Source of the DNA: a virus
DNA length: 43,111 nucleotides
Virus record (IMG/VR): IMGVR_UViG_3300035228_000112
Span: 1 to 43,111 of that record
Direction: 5' to 3' (one strand)
Of this stretch, positions 25,099 to 32,877 are shown one piece after another. Positions within the stretch are counted from its first letter, which is position 1. Each line of letters starts with the position of its first letter. The translations under genes and the position numbers were made by a program. Under the pieces are notes generated by a model that searched no databases, was not told where the DNA came from, and worked only from the letters and a program-made list of their open reading frames with translations.

Positions 25099-26181
25099 TC
25101 AGCCGATCACAGGTGCTACTAAGGCCACAGGTGTGGAGCTAGTTGACGCAAGATCAAGCGGGAAGTTGTGTGCATTTCTTTCGTGCATGACTTCCATTCC
25201 GAGTCCTGCTCGGTTAAGGATATCTGCCCAGGTGTTAAGGACGTGTCCGTCACTGGACTGGATTGATTGATTGAAGTTAAAGCCATTCAAGTTGAATGCC
25301 ATAGTACTAACCCCAAGAGCAGTAAACCAGATACCCACGACAGGCCAAGCAGCGAGAAAGAAGTGCAAGCTACGGCTATTATTAAAAGACGCATATTGAA
25401 AAATGAGGCGACCAAAGTAACCATGTGCTGCAACAATATTATAAGTCTCTTCTTCTTGTCCGAACTTGTAACCATAGTTCTGACTTTCAGTTTCAGTTGT
25501 CTCACGTACAAGGGAAGACGTAACCAGTGATCCATGCATAGCTGAGAACAAGCTACCACCAAAAACACCAGCAACTCCCAACATGTGGAAGGGGTGCATG
25601 AGGATGTTGTGCTCGGCTTGGAAAACCAACATATAATTAAAAGTACCGGAAATGCCAAGAGGCATAGCGTCTGAAAAGCTACCTTGTCCAAAGGGATAAA
25701 CAAGGAATACAGCGGATGCCGCTGCCACGGGTGCGGAGTATGCAACAAAGATCCAGGGCCTCATTCCAAGGCGATAACTAAGTTCCCACTCTCGTCCCAT
25801 GTAAGCATAGATACCAATAAGGAAGTGGAAGACAACCAGTTGGAAAGGACCGCCGTTGTAGAGCCACTCGTCGAGTGAGGCAGCTTCCCAGATTGGGTAG
25901 AAATGTAGACCGATGGCGTTTGAAGATGGGACGACTGCCCCTGAGATAATGTTGTTTCCATACATGAGAGAGCCAGCAACGGGCTCACGAATACCGTCGA
26001 TGTCAACGGGTGGAGCTGCAATAAATGCAACGATGAAGCAGGTTGTAGCAGCGATTAGTGTTGGAACCATAAGGACTCCGAACCAACCAACGTACAGTCG
26101 GTTGTTAGTACTGGTTACCCAGTCACAGAAGTTGTTCCAAATATTCTTTTGTTGTTGTAGCGCGATTGTAGACGTAGCCAT
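25099..26181 (-). CDS. psbA: Photosystem II reaction centre protein D1
   Basis: Full-length D1 (360 aa). It replaces photodamaged host D1 in thylakoid photosystem II so that electron transport and ATP supply continue during infection. Five membrane helices are present, and the Mn-cluster ligands near the C-terminus are intact ([15 protein letters not shown], equivalent to H332, E333, H337, D342, A344). A C-terminal extension ([15 protein letters not shown]) is left for CtpA processing. The residue equivalent to 130 is Glu ([13 protein letters not shown]), the high-light D1:2 type. It is inserted between the lysis-like genes and the capsid gene, flanked by two matching hairpins, so it is probably expressed late at high level. 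Confidence 0.98.
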   Translation of the reverse strand: MATSTIALQQQKNIWNNFCDWVTSTNNRLYVGWFGVLMVPTLIAATTCFIVAFIAAPPVDIDGIREPVAGSLMYGNNIISGAVVPSSNAIGLHFYPIWEAASLDEWLYNGGPFQLVVFHFLIGIYAYMGREWELSYRLGMRPWIFVAYSAPVAAASAVFLVYPFGQGSFSDAMPLGISGTFNYMLVFQAEHNILMHPFHMLGVAGVFGGSLFSAMHGSLVTSSLVRETTETESQNYGYKFGQEEETYNIVAAHGYFGRLIFQYASFNNSRSLHFFLAAWPVVGIWFTALGVSTMAFNLNGFNFNQSIQSSDGHVLNTWADILNRAGLGMEVMHERNAHNFPLDLASTSSTPVALVAPVIG

Positions 26182-26252
26182 TTAAATAGTAGTGCATTGT
26201 TATTTGAACGATTAAGTAAGACCAATTTAAAGACCTGGCAGTCTAGAGCTAG
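26182..26252 (-). promoter_or_regulatory. psbA leader
   Basis: 71 bases between hairpin B and the psbA ATG, AT-rich, with no Shine-Dalgarno. A TCTAGA palindrome (26242-26247) and AATTGGTCTTAC (about 26226-26215), which loosely echoes the ATTGGCCCTTAC of the capsid leader, are the only features seen. The promoter relation is speculative. Confidence 0.3.
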
Positions 26253-26271
26253 GGGAGGAATTGCACCTCCC
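26253..26271 (-). ncRNA. RNA hairpin B (upstream of psbA), paired with hairpin A
   Basis: On the minus strand GGGAGG-TGCAATT-CCTCCC: perfect 6-bp stem, loop identical to hairpin A at 25063-25081. It begins 16 bases after the stop of the upstream barrel-like gene, almost the same offset as hairpin A from the psbA stop. Both are preceded by ATAGA. No T-run follows, so it is not a terminator. Confidence 0.65.
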
Positions 26272-26287
26272 TTATTCTATTTAGCTA

Positions 26288-26638
26288 TTAGAAGCTGTAC
26301 TTGACTCCGACCTTAGTGCCGTAATCATTTACATCATCAAAGGTTGCAGCGACTTCACCATATACGGAGAGGCGCTCTGTTGCTTGAACTGAACCGCCAA
26401 GCTTACCAGTCAGTTTAGTTTCTTCTTCACCACCATCAGGTGCAAAGATAGAGGGACCAGCTTGTACATAATAAGAGCTGTAGCCATTACCATTTTCATA
26501 TCCAAGATGGAAATCTGTAACATGCCCAATAAAGTTAGAGCCACTAAAGCCAGCGTTGTTCTCAACGTTTACATAAGGACCAGCCAGAACGGGTGAAGCA
26601 GCAAACAAAGTTGCGGGGAGGATAGCAAAAAATTTCAT
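26288..26638 (-). CDS. Secreted small beta-barrel-like outer membrane protein (116 aa)
   Basis: A signal peptide (MKFFAILPATLFAASPVLAG) precedes about 96 residues with alternating hydrophobic and polar strands (FIGHVTDFHLGYE, SSYYVQAGPSIF, TKLTGKLGGSVQATERLSVY, GTKVGVKYSF). The final Phe is typical of outer membrane barrel proteins inserted by BamA. I recall similar small proteins in other cyanophages near psbA or lysis genes. It could alter the host envelope or block superinfection. It overlaps the lysozyme gene by four bases (ATGA), so it is read with it; the two may cooperate at the envelope. Confidence 0.65.
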   Translation of the reverse strand: MKFFAILPATLFAASPVLAGPYVNVENNAGFSGSNFIGHVTDFHLGYENGNGYSSYYVQAGPSIFAPDGGEEETKLTGKLGGSVQATERLSVYGEVAATFDDVNDYGTKVGVKYSF

Positions 26639-27087
26639 TGTAGTTTAGTTAGAAAAGAATAAGTATGTTGTGTACGATTACCATGAACACCCCAGCCTAA
26701 CCAGTAGTATGCAGCATTCATGTAATAAGGAATAGCTTGATGTTTAGTTTGAAAAGCATAAAGATCTTTTCTAAACCGCATCTCCTTTATTAAGTAATCA
26801 GTTTGACATTTGAGACCACTAGGATCTTGTTTGCGTTCGGCACAGTGGCTGCCAAGACCAATGTACCGCTCAATGGATGTCCATTGAATCAAACCATATC
26901 CACCACTAAGACAGCGATCGTAAGGAACGATAGCACCACCCTCGCAGATGTTAGGTTTAAAGTTAGACTCTTGTTGGATGTTACCCATAATGACTGCCAG
27001 TGCTGTACGGTCTGTCACACCAGCAGAAGTCTGTAGTTGTTCTAGAACGTACTGCTGAGGCGCAGTACATTGTGGGCATTCAATCAT
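26635..27087 (-). CDS. Lysozyme-fold cell wall hydrolase (150 aa)
   Basis: Matches the phage tail lysozyme-type domain: VIMGNIQQESNFKPN (catalytic Glu in QESNF), then GGYGLIQWTSIER, and a C-terminal aromatic helix (YYMNAAYYWLGWG). This would hydrolyse peptidoglycan. No signal peptide is present, so release would need the holin-like protein at 7663-7839, or the protein is virion-carried. Several Cys (C4, C7, C48 region, C82, C94) might form disulfides after export. It lies between the small basic proteins and the barrel protein, in the structural operon, not in the lysis block. Endolysin is the most economical call. Confidence 0.75.
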   Translation of the reverse strand: MIECPQCTAPQQYVLEQLQTSAGVTDRTALAVIMGNIQQESNFKPNICEGGAIVPYDRCLSGGYGLIQWTSIERYIGLGSHCAERKQDPSGLKCQTDYLIKEMRFRKDLYAFQTKHQAIPYYMNAAYYWLGWGVHGNRTQHTYSFLTKLQ

Positions 27088-27233
27088 GATTTTTTAGCAG
27101 TTTTAGCAGCTCGTTTAAAGTTGGCAGCAGTAGGAGCACCTTTGCTTCCTGGCTTACGCATCTTTTCATTGGAGCCTTTTGCGATACGCATTTTCTTTGC
27201 GTGTATGTTAGCGTAGAGACCTCGTTTAGCCAT
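27084..27233 (-). CDS. Very small basic protein (49 aa)
   Basis: Frame from ATG 27231-27233: MAKRGLYANIHAKKMRIAKG, then a Lys/Ala-rich end (FKRAAKTAKKS). Both ends overlap neighbours (TAATG and ATGA). Nearly one residue in three is Lys or Arg. It resembles small ribosomal-protein-like or nucleic-acid-binding peptides encoded in several cyanophages; no function known. Confidence 0.65.
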   Translation of the reverse strand: MAKRGLYANIHAKKMRIAKGSNEKMRKPGSKGAPTAANFKRAAKTAKKS

Positions 27234-27481
27234 TAGGATTTACCACATTTCCATTTACGTAATGCAAGAGCCTTCCGTGTGGGACGACCCTTGCTGTCTT
27301 TCATTGGACCTTTGACACCACCCATCCTAGCACAGAAAGACTTCTTACGCTTTCCGCCACCAGGTTGTGGTGCCTTTAGATTAGAACCAGTTTCCCGGTT
27401 ATACTTTTCACGACCAGCTTTAGTAAGACCACCAGATCGTGACTTGTGTGTACCGATCTTTAGGCTAACGTTCTTAGCCAT
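27233..27481 (-). CDS. Conserved cyanophage basic protein, DUF6321-like (82 aa)
   Basis: 82 residues with GGLTKAGREKYNRETGSNLK, PQPGGGKRKKSFCARMGG and a final ALRKWKCGK. This pattern (GL...GR.KYN...G..LK.P.P.GGKR..SFCAR) matches a protein family common in marine phages and known as DUF6321. Function is not known; the strong positive charge suits DNA or RNA binding, perhaps packaged in the virion. Coupled to both neighbours by one-base stop/start overlaps. Confidence 0.75.
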   Translation of the reverse strand: MAKNVSLKIGTHKSRSGGLTKAGREKYNRETGSNLKAPQPGGGKRKKSFCARMGGVKGPMKDSKGRPTRKALALRKWKCGKS

Positions 27482-27561
27482 TACTTTTTAGTACCTTTCT
27501 TAGTACCTTTCATAGGTGGCCTACCTTTCTGTGATCCGTAAGTTCCTTTACCTTGTGGCAT
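27481..27561 (-). CDS. Tiny basic protein (26 aa)
   Basis: Only 26 codons from ATG 27559-27561 (MPQGKGTYGSQKGRPPMKGT then KKGTKK). Its ATG overlaps the hli stop (TAATG) and its TAA overlaps the next ATG in the same way, filling the gap exactly. Gly/Lys-rich and probably unstructured. I recall similar peptides in other marine phages near capsid genes. Confidence 0.6.
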   Translation of the reverse strand: MPQGKGTYGSQKGRPPMKGTKKGTKK

Positions 27562-27755
27562 TACCATACTCCAGGGATAATTTGACCAGTTAGTGCATAC
27601 GCTCCAAGCGCAGCCATCACACCTAGCATAGCTAGGCGACCGTTGAGTTTTTCTGCTTTGTCGTTGTGATTCACAGTGTAGTTTTCGTCAGTGTACATGG
27701 TGGGTTCTTTAGCAAAGAGGTTCTGTTGTCCGCGATCGTTGGTGGTAACAGTCAT
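27561..27755 (-). CDS. hli: High-light-inducible protein
   Basis: A single-helix relative of chlorophyll a/b-binding proteins that protects photosystem II under stress. The 64-residue protein has a variable polar N-terminus (1-32), then the signature AEKLNGRLAMLGVMAALGAY (ExxNGRxAMxG) and a short end GQIIPGVW. It lies immediately after the scaffold gene (one-base overlap) and about 1.4 kb before psbA, so both photosystem genes are read with capsid assembly genes, as in other cyanopodoviruses. Confidence 0.95.
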   Translation of the reverse strand: MTVTTNDRGQQNLFAKEPTMYTDENYTVNHNDKAEKLNGRLAMLGVMAALGAYALTGQIIPGVW

Positions 27756-28399
27756 TAGAATTCAATGTCAGAGTTTTGAAGTTTACGTATAACGTCATCC
27801 CTGAATGCAGGGTCATTATCATAGCGTGGATCATTCATAGCTTGTACAAGTTCCTGTTGACTACGGAACTGTTCATTTTGCTGAGCAGCAGAACGCTTAC
27901 CAGTAAGTAATTGTCCATCATTACCCACAGCATCACTATACTTATTACTCAATGCTTGTACAGCAAAGTAAATAGAGTTAGCATTACCGCTAGCCATTAC
28001 AGAATCATACATACTAACTTCTTCTTTAGACATGTTTTCACCTGCCCAACTAAGCATTGATTTGTATGCTTTCTCACCGCCAACCATTTCAAATAGTTGA
28101 CCAGCTTGTTCTTCAGTAAGTTGATCATCAGAAGATTCTTCTTCTTCTGTGTTTTCTTCTGCTGGTTGTTCTTCTTGCTCTACTTCTTCACCGGCTTCTG
28201 GTTCATCACTCGGTTCACCAAGTTTCTTTTGTAGTGCAATATAAGCTTGTTCTAATGATGACTGGTCCTTAAATTTACCAGCCAACAGCGGTTGCTCTGC
28301 ACCCTCAAGAGACTCAGCAACCTGCAAAGAGTCTTGCTCATCAGCATTCATTTCTGGCTGATCAGCAGGTGTATCATTCATCGTAAGTGTTTCAGGCAT
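27755..28399 (-). CDS. Capsid scaffolding protein (T7 gp9-like, 214 aa)
   Basis: A strongly acidic protein between the portal and capsid genes, as T7 gp9. It has a Glu/Gln/Ser-rich middle (EAGEEVEQEEQPAEENTEEE), the conserved KFKDQSSLEQAYIALQKKLG in the N-terminal half, and a helical C-terminus (FRSQQELVQAMNDPRYDNDP) that ends with DVIRKLQNSDIEF, probably the capsid-binding end. It would guide procapsid assembly and leave before or during packaging. Confidence 0.88.
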   Translation of the reverse strand: MPETLTMNDTPADQPEMNADEQDSLQVAESLEGAEQPLLAGKFKDQSSLEQAYIALQKKLGEPSDEPEAGEEVEQEEQPAEENTEEEESSDDQLTEEQAGQLFEMVGGEKAYKSMLSWAGENMSKEEVSMYDSVMASGNANSIYFAVQALSNKYSDAVGNDGQLLTGKRSAAQQNEQFRSQQELVQAMNDPRYDNDPAFRDDVIRKLQNSDIEF

Positions 28400-28400
28400 A

Positions 28401-29981
28401 TTATTGTGGTGGGGTTGGTTCTGGTGGTTGCTGTTGCATCATCTGCATTGCAGCTTGTTCACGTTTCTGTTCAACAGCAGCCATCTGTGGTTCTTGTTGT
28501 TGAGCAGCCATTGCTTGTTGTTGTTCCATAGCTTGTTGCTGTTCACCCTGTTGTTCTTCCATACTCTTCACAAGGTTAAGTACGTCGATACCAGAGGCAG
28601 CTGCAAGACGTTTGATAACTTCATCAGTATTGATGAACTGACCAATAGCTTCAGGTCCAATAGTTTGTGCAATGATCTGTAGGAATTGACCAAGGCTTTC
28701 ACGATCTTGACCACGACCAAGTGCATTGATACCAGCAACGATTGTTGGTTTAACAATACCACCTTTAGGTAAACGTGGGATCTCTCCAGTCTTTTGTGCA
28801 ACAGAAAGTTTACGGTTAAGATAAGGGACAAGGAACTCAACAGTTAGTAGGCTGAATAATCCTCCAAGTTGTTGTTCCAGCTCAAGTTGTGTCATCCGAA
28901 CCTCTTCAGCTGTAGTGCGTTCAGAGTCCCTAACGTTCATAATTAGGAATGCTTCACTCAAACGTTGAGTTAAAGACCCAATCATTTGATAAGCTGTTTG
29001 GAAGTCAGCTGTCTTACCAACTTGCACCACACCAATATCATCAGGTCGTCCCTGGATGATAGCACCATTGCCTGCCTTGGCAAGCGTTGATGGTTTGGTG
29101 GTACTGCTTGGTGAGATAGTGAACACTACTTTAGCAGCTGCTGCGCTGCCTTCAACGATGGCTTGTGACAGAGCTTCAAGTGACTTTAGATCACCAAGAA
29201 ACTCTTCCACTCTACCACGTCCGTAGACCTCTCCGTCTACGTGGTTAAAGCGTAGCACAAGCCAAGGGTTACTGTCAACAGGTGCTTTACCCATTGACTT
29301 GTAAAGGATCTGATCGTATACCTCTTGATGCCATACCCATCGATTATTGTCTAGCGTACAGTGTGTATAAATATCACATTCATCACTTTGTGCTGTTGTG
29401 CTATCAGATACATCATTAGGTGTAGCTTCTTTATAGTCGGGGTAATTTTTTTTAAGTATTTTTTTCGAGATTGTTTCTTTAGTTACAATTTCTATAACAT
29501 TACCGTTACCATCTCTATCTACTACATATCGGTTTAAAGGATAGAGCTTGAGTCCATCCTTACCCATAAAGATAAGAGCATTACCAGCTACAACTAAATG
29601 CTTTAGTGCTTGGTGAACAACGACACGATCAGTGGAAGCTGCAATAGATTCCATGATAGTGCGTTCAACTTTAGCAAACGACAAGTCAAGTTCTGATCTA
29701 ATCTCAGGACCAAGTTCTTCTGGAAGATTAATATCATTCACCTGGAGCTTAAAGAAGCTGGTTTGTGGAGGTAGCAATGCAAGCATAAGTTTACTTGCAA
29801 GCGTCACCACACCTTTAGCTCCTGTTGATTGCCAGGGAGTAGTAAGTTTAAGAGCACCTTTAGTAAAGTGCTCATCTTCACGAATAAGATAAGGTAAGGT
29901 TAGATCTGCTGCTTGTCTAGCAGAGTTTAGAAACTGGGAACGGTCCGAAGACAATCTGTCATAACGTGATTTAGCAGTCAT
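28401..29981 (-). CDS. Portal protein (T7 gp8-like head-tail connector, 526 aa)
   Basis: Twelve copies form the DNA channel and motor dock at one vertex. Typical portal features: YDRLSSDRSQFLNSARQAAD and LTLPYLI at the start, WQSTGAKGVVTLASKLMLAL, LFLQVND-like FFKLQVNDINLP, EVYGRGRVEEFLGDLKSLEA and EAFLIMNVRDSERTTAEEV. The C-terminal 70 residues are a Gln/Met/Pro-rich low-complexity tail. Length agrees with T7 gp8 (536 aa). The start overlaps the previous stop by one base. Confidence 0.95.
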   Translation of the reverse strand: MTAKSRYDRLSSDRSQFLNSARQAADLTLPYLIREDEHFTKGALKLTTPWQSTGAKGVVTLASKLMLALLPPQTSFFKLQVNDINLPEELGPEIRSELDLSFAKVERTIMESIAASTDRVVVHQALKHLVVAGNALIFMGKDGLKLYPLNRYVVDRDGNGNVIEIVTKETISKKILKKNYPDYKEATPNDVSDSTTAQSDECDIYTHCTLDNNRWVWHQEVYDQILYKSMGKAPVDSNPWLVLRFNHVDGEVYGRGRVEEFLGDLKSLEALSQAIVEGSAAAAKVVFTISPSSTTKPSTLAKAGNGAIIQGRPDDIGVVQVGKTADFQTAYQMIGSLTQRLSEAFLIMNVRDSERTTAEEVRMTQLELEQQLGGLFSLLTVEFLVPYLNRKLSVAQKTGEIPRLPKGGIVKPTIVAGINALGRGQDRESLGQFLQIIAQTIGPEAIGQFINTDEVIKRLAAASGIDVLNLVKSMEEQQGEQQQAMEQQQAMAAQQQEPQMAAVEQKREQAAMQMMQQQPPEPTPPQ

Positions 29982-30643
29982 TAGATGTTAAGTGTTCCAG
30001 ATTTCAGTGTACCTAACGCATTATAGCTAGGATTTATTTTAAATTGATTCTTTAGTTTTTTAAAACTTTGGGTTCCAGCAGTTTTTGGTGTATCGCTAGC
30101 AGTTTGTATTTGTAGGTTAGCACTTTTACCCATCATTGACTGGTTAGCTGATGATGCTGCTGCTGCAGCGGCGGCTTCTTTTTGTGCTTTAGCTTGTGCT
30201 TCAGCTTGTGCTTTTACCTGAGCGGAATAATCTGCCATCATTTTAGAGATAGCAGACTTTTCACTTTGAAGGATTTGCAATTGTTTAGTATTAGCTGTTG
30301 CTGCTGCCGATGCAGTAGCTTGTAATTGTTGCTGGTAAGCTTGTTGTTGCTTCTGTTGTGCAACTTTAGGGTCATTATAAATGTACAAGCCAGAGGTTCC
30401 AGTCCCCTTCTTGTATCCATAAGAGTCTTTACCAGTTTTGCCCCATTTGTTTCCTGTTGCTGATTTGCTATAAAGAGCATCACCATAACCACTGTGAAGT
30501 GGCGTAGATGAGCTTATGTAACCTGATTTTAATTGCCCATACTGACCTTTTTTTAAGTCATCATAATCAAGATTATCATAATACTTGCTTGGCAGCTTTT
30601 TCTTTGATAGCATGCTATATGCAAAAGCGCTTGCTATGCCCAT
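29981..30643 (-). CDS. Virion-associated protein in the gp7.3 position (220 aa)
   Basis: No strong family hit from reading. N-terminus Gly/Ala/Ser then Tyr/Lys/Gly-rich (KYYDNLDYDDLKKGQYGQLK); the middle is a Gln/Ala-rich coiled coil (KVAQQKQQQAYQQQLQATAS; AEAQAKAQKEAAAAAAA). The end, ALGTLKSGTLNI, recalls the GGGINI end of T7 gp7.3, a small tail or host-range protein encoded immediately before the portal gene, as here. Assembly or virion role by position; larger than T7 gp7.3 (99 aa). Confidence 0.55.
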   Translation of the reverse strand: MGIASAFAYSMLSKKKLPSKYYDNLDYDDLKKGQYGQLKSGYISSSTPLHSGYGDALYSKSATGNKWGKTGKDSYGYKKGTGTSGLYIYNDPKVAQQKQQQAYQQQLQATASAAATANTKQLQILQSEKSAISKMMADYSAQVKAQAEAQAKAQKEAAAAAAASSANQSMMGKSANLQIQTASDTPKTAGTQSFKKLKNQFKINPSYNALGTLKSGTLNI

Positions 30644-30825
30644 TAGTTTTCCTCCATATAATTAATGACCCACTCAACAACACTACGTTGACCGGACCTG
30701 TACATAATTTTTTCCATTGTATCTTCAGGGTTAGGGTTAGTTGGTGGGAATGATTCTTCTAATGCAGCTACAAGTCCACGGGAATTCATCCCTAAGACTT
30801 CAAGCGTATTGGGGGAGATTGACAT
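30643..30825 (-). CDS. Small conserved hypothetical protein (60 aa)
   Basis: From ATG 30823-30825: MSISPNTLEVLGMNSRGLVA, acidic Pro-rich turn (FPPTNPNPEDTMEK), and a C-terminal helix IMYRSGQRSVVEWVINYMEE. A further in-frame start at 30892-30894 would extend 69 bases more into the RNR gene and is less likely. The MYRSGQRSVVEWI-type block recurs, as I recall, in cyanopodoviruses after the RNR genes. Function unknown. Confidence 0.65.
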   Translation of the reverse strand: MSISPNTLEVLGMNSRGLVAALEESFPPTNPNPEDTMEKIMYRSGQRSVVEWVINYMEEN

Positions 30826-31516
30826 TACTATGCTCGAAGAAGGCGGGCATTCTAGCTGATTTAGTTGCCGAAAGTTCTGGGGCTTTGCCCTCATACATTA
30901 AGCGATCACTAGAATCCAGCCAAAATTTTTTATCCAAATATTTATCGGTAGTATTAATACCTAGGGGTTGCATTACCCAATTGATAGTTGCTTTGCGGAG
31001 TTTATCAAGACTAGGACTGATATCAAGCCCCAACTCCCGACAAACAAGGCTATTGGCAGCAACGTGAATTTGTTCATCTCTACTTATATCCGCACTGACT
31101 GTTCGCATTCCAGCGTCACCATTAAAGCGCATGAATGGTAGAAGAACGAAGAAAATTGCACGTTCGGCAACCATCGCTTTGAGGATCGTATGATCAGGAT
31201 GCGTAGTCCAAGCTTCCCTGAGCCTGAGAGCTTCCGATTCAGCTTTTTCGTCAACACCGTAAGCATTGGCAATGTAACCAAGTGCCAAGTCGTGATTTTC
31301 CTCGTCGGTAATATTTGATTCCAATAGCTCCCGCGATAGTTTTGGTACGTCGGTATCCAATCCATCACGGATAAAATCTCCCACAGGTAGTTCCATATGT
31401 CGCAACGCAAGAGCACGGTGTACCGTCTCTTCCGCTCCTGCCTTGCATAATCCGGCAGTTGTCTGTACTGGTGTCCATTTCCGTTTCCGGTTTAGTAGTT
31501 TCTCGTAAGGGTTCAT
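30800..31516 (-). CDS. nrdB: Class I ribonucleotide reductase small subunit (cyanopodovirus type)
   Basis: Short R2-like protein (238 aa versus about 375 in E. coli). Metal-ligand motifs are in order: EENH (E72, H75), AERAIFF (E118, aligned with E204 of E. coli) and RDEQIHVAA (E148, H151, aligned with E238 and H241). Four residues after H75, where E. coli has the radical Tyr122, stands Leu79, so a Tyr-free radical mechanism or metal cofactor is possible. The ATG at 31514-31516 overlaps the nrdA stop as ATGA, giving coupling with the large subunit. A TTG nine bases upstream is in frame but less likely. This subunit is often missed and the enzyme called class II. Confidence 0.8.
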   Translation of the reverse strand: MNPYEKLLNRKRKWTPVQTTAGLCKAGAEETVHRALALRHMELPVGDFIRDGLDTDVPKLSRELLESNITDEENHDLALGYIANAYGVDEKAESEALRLREAWTTHPDHTILKAMVAERAIFFVLLPFMRFNGDAGMRTVSADISRDEQIHVAANSLVCRELGLDISPSLDKLRKATINWVMQPLGINTTDKYLDKKFWLDSSDRLMYEGKAPELSATKSARMPAFFEHSNVNLPQYA

Positions 31517-32877
31517 TCTTGACAATCACATGTAAGTTCTTCATTTAAAAGGTCAGCAAGGTACTCATCAACATCATCTTTAATAGCAGCATAAACATTA
31601 GATTTATCTTGCGTATCAGACATGACTTGTAATGAATAATAAAGGCTGGTTTGCGGAGACCGTAGCCACTCTTCCACGAATGCATTATCGTAGGTTACAG
31701 TATCACTCCAAGAGTTGTAACTATATCCATGAAGAAGTCCGGTGGAGTCTAGCATCGTCATGATGCCATCAGCAACACGTTTGTAAGCCTCCCAGCCTAC
31801 CTCAGAGGCGATCTCTACGTCACCATAGTTGTAAGTTTGTACTCCGAAAGTACCCGAGTCGCGATCGACTGTCTGCGAGATAGGTGGAGCGATTTCTGGT
31901 GTGCTAGTATAGCCATCCAGATCCACGCTTCGATAACTGCAACTGGCGGTTGGAGCGATAGCAAAGGCTCGAACCATATTATACTCGCGAGCGATTGTGG
32001 CTGCTTGGTTAATTCCTGAAGCAATTTGAGAGACAAGTTCATAAGATGCAGATCGGATAGTTTCATTGTTATTATATTGATCTAACGCTCTTCCAAATTG
32101 TTCGTAAGTTACTCCGTACCGCCGTAGGAGGTTTGCGAGACCAAGCATTCCGAGTCCCACTTGTCTATCAACTTCAGGCGGGAGGTATTCTCCAGAATCT
32201 CCGACAGCTGTCCTACTATGTAGGCTGCACAACTCGGACATACCTTCAACAAATGCTCGTGGGATGTCGTCGAACTCACAGGCTCCAAGATTGATATGCT
32301 GTAATAGACAGGTACCTCGTGATGGCAGGTATACTTCGAGACAGACGTTACCTCTGATGCGCTTTCCTTCATTGTCATATTTTACTTTGTTGAGCCAGAT
32401 GTCACCTGATTTGATTCCATATAGTAGGTCTTCCTTGAACGTACAATCCTGCCACCACTCTTCAGTGATGTTGATGCATCGTTTAACCCAAGGTAGTTCG
32501 GATCTATTAGCATTGATAAACTCCCTAGCATCAGGATGGGATAAGTCAAGGTGAAGAACAATGGCACCGTTTTTGTAGATCCCACCACGTCTAAGTATTT
32601 CATTTAAAGAAGAATAAATTTTACCAAAACTTACAGGACCAGAAGCAGTAACTCCTGACTCTCTTGTCTTACCTTTATGGTCTAGTTTAGAGAGATGGAT
32701 AGCACAACCTGCGCCATACCTGAGAGCGTGTGAGGCAAACCTCCAGCTGGCTTCAATACCATTTGGGCCTTCCATTTCATTTTCAACTACAAATACTGTG
32801 CAGCTGACTGGTAGGCGATGTGTAGGATCATCGATCCATGATTGAACCCGACCTGTGCGGGAGATATAATTAGACAT
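31513..32877 (-). CDS. nrdA: Class I ribonucleotide reductase large subunit (454 aa)
   Basis: Reduces ribonucleotides to deoxyribonucleotides for phage DNA. Short form without the N-terminal ATP cone. Key residues are in place: C26 (SC, partner thiol), N177-C179-E181 in GNVCLEV, C190 in TCLLQHINLG (second redox Cys), Y413-Y414 in SLYYS (radical path), and a C-terminal Cys pair C450/C452 (CDC) that re-reduces the active site. The adjacent Tyr pair supports class I rather than the B12-dependent class II label given to many relatives. Coupled to nrdB downstream and eight bases overlapped by the MazG-like gene upstream. Confidence 0.9.
   Translation of the reverse strand: MSNYISRTGRVQSWIDDPTHRLPVSCTVFVVENEMEGPNGIEASWRFASHALRYGAGCAIHLSKLDHKGKTRESGVTASGPVSFGKIYSSLNEILRRGGIYKNGAIVLHLDLSHPDAREFINANRSELPWVKRCINITEEWWQDCTFKEDLLYGIKSGDIWLNKVKYDNEGKRIRGNVCLEVYLPSRGTCLLQHINLGACEFDDIPRAFVEGMSELCSLHSRTAVGDSGEYLPPEVDRQVGLGMLGLANLLRRYGVTYEQFGRALDQYNNNETIRSASYELVSQIASGINQAATIAREYNMVRAFAIAPTASCSYRSVDLDGYTSTPEIAPPISQTVDRDSGTFGVQTYNYGDVEIASEVGWEAYKRVADGIMTMLDSTGLLHGYSYNSWSDTVTYDNAFVEEWLRSPQTSLYYSLQVMSDTQDKSNVYAAIKDDVDEYLADLLNEELTCDCQE

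Noticed and set aside
25287-25748. 153-residue ORF inside psbA in another frame
   Set aside because: psbA reading is intact along the whole stretch; this is a shadow.
30238-30492. 84-residue ORF within the gp7.3-position gene
   Set aside because: Product of Gln/Ala repeat codons read out of frame.
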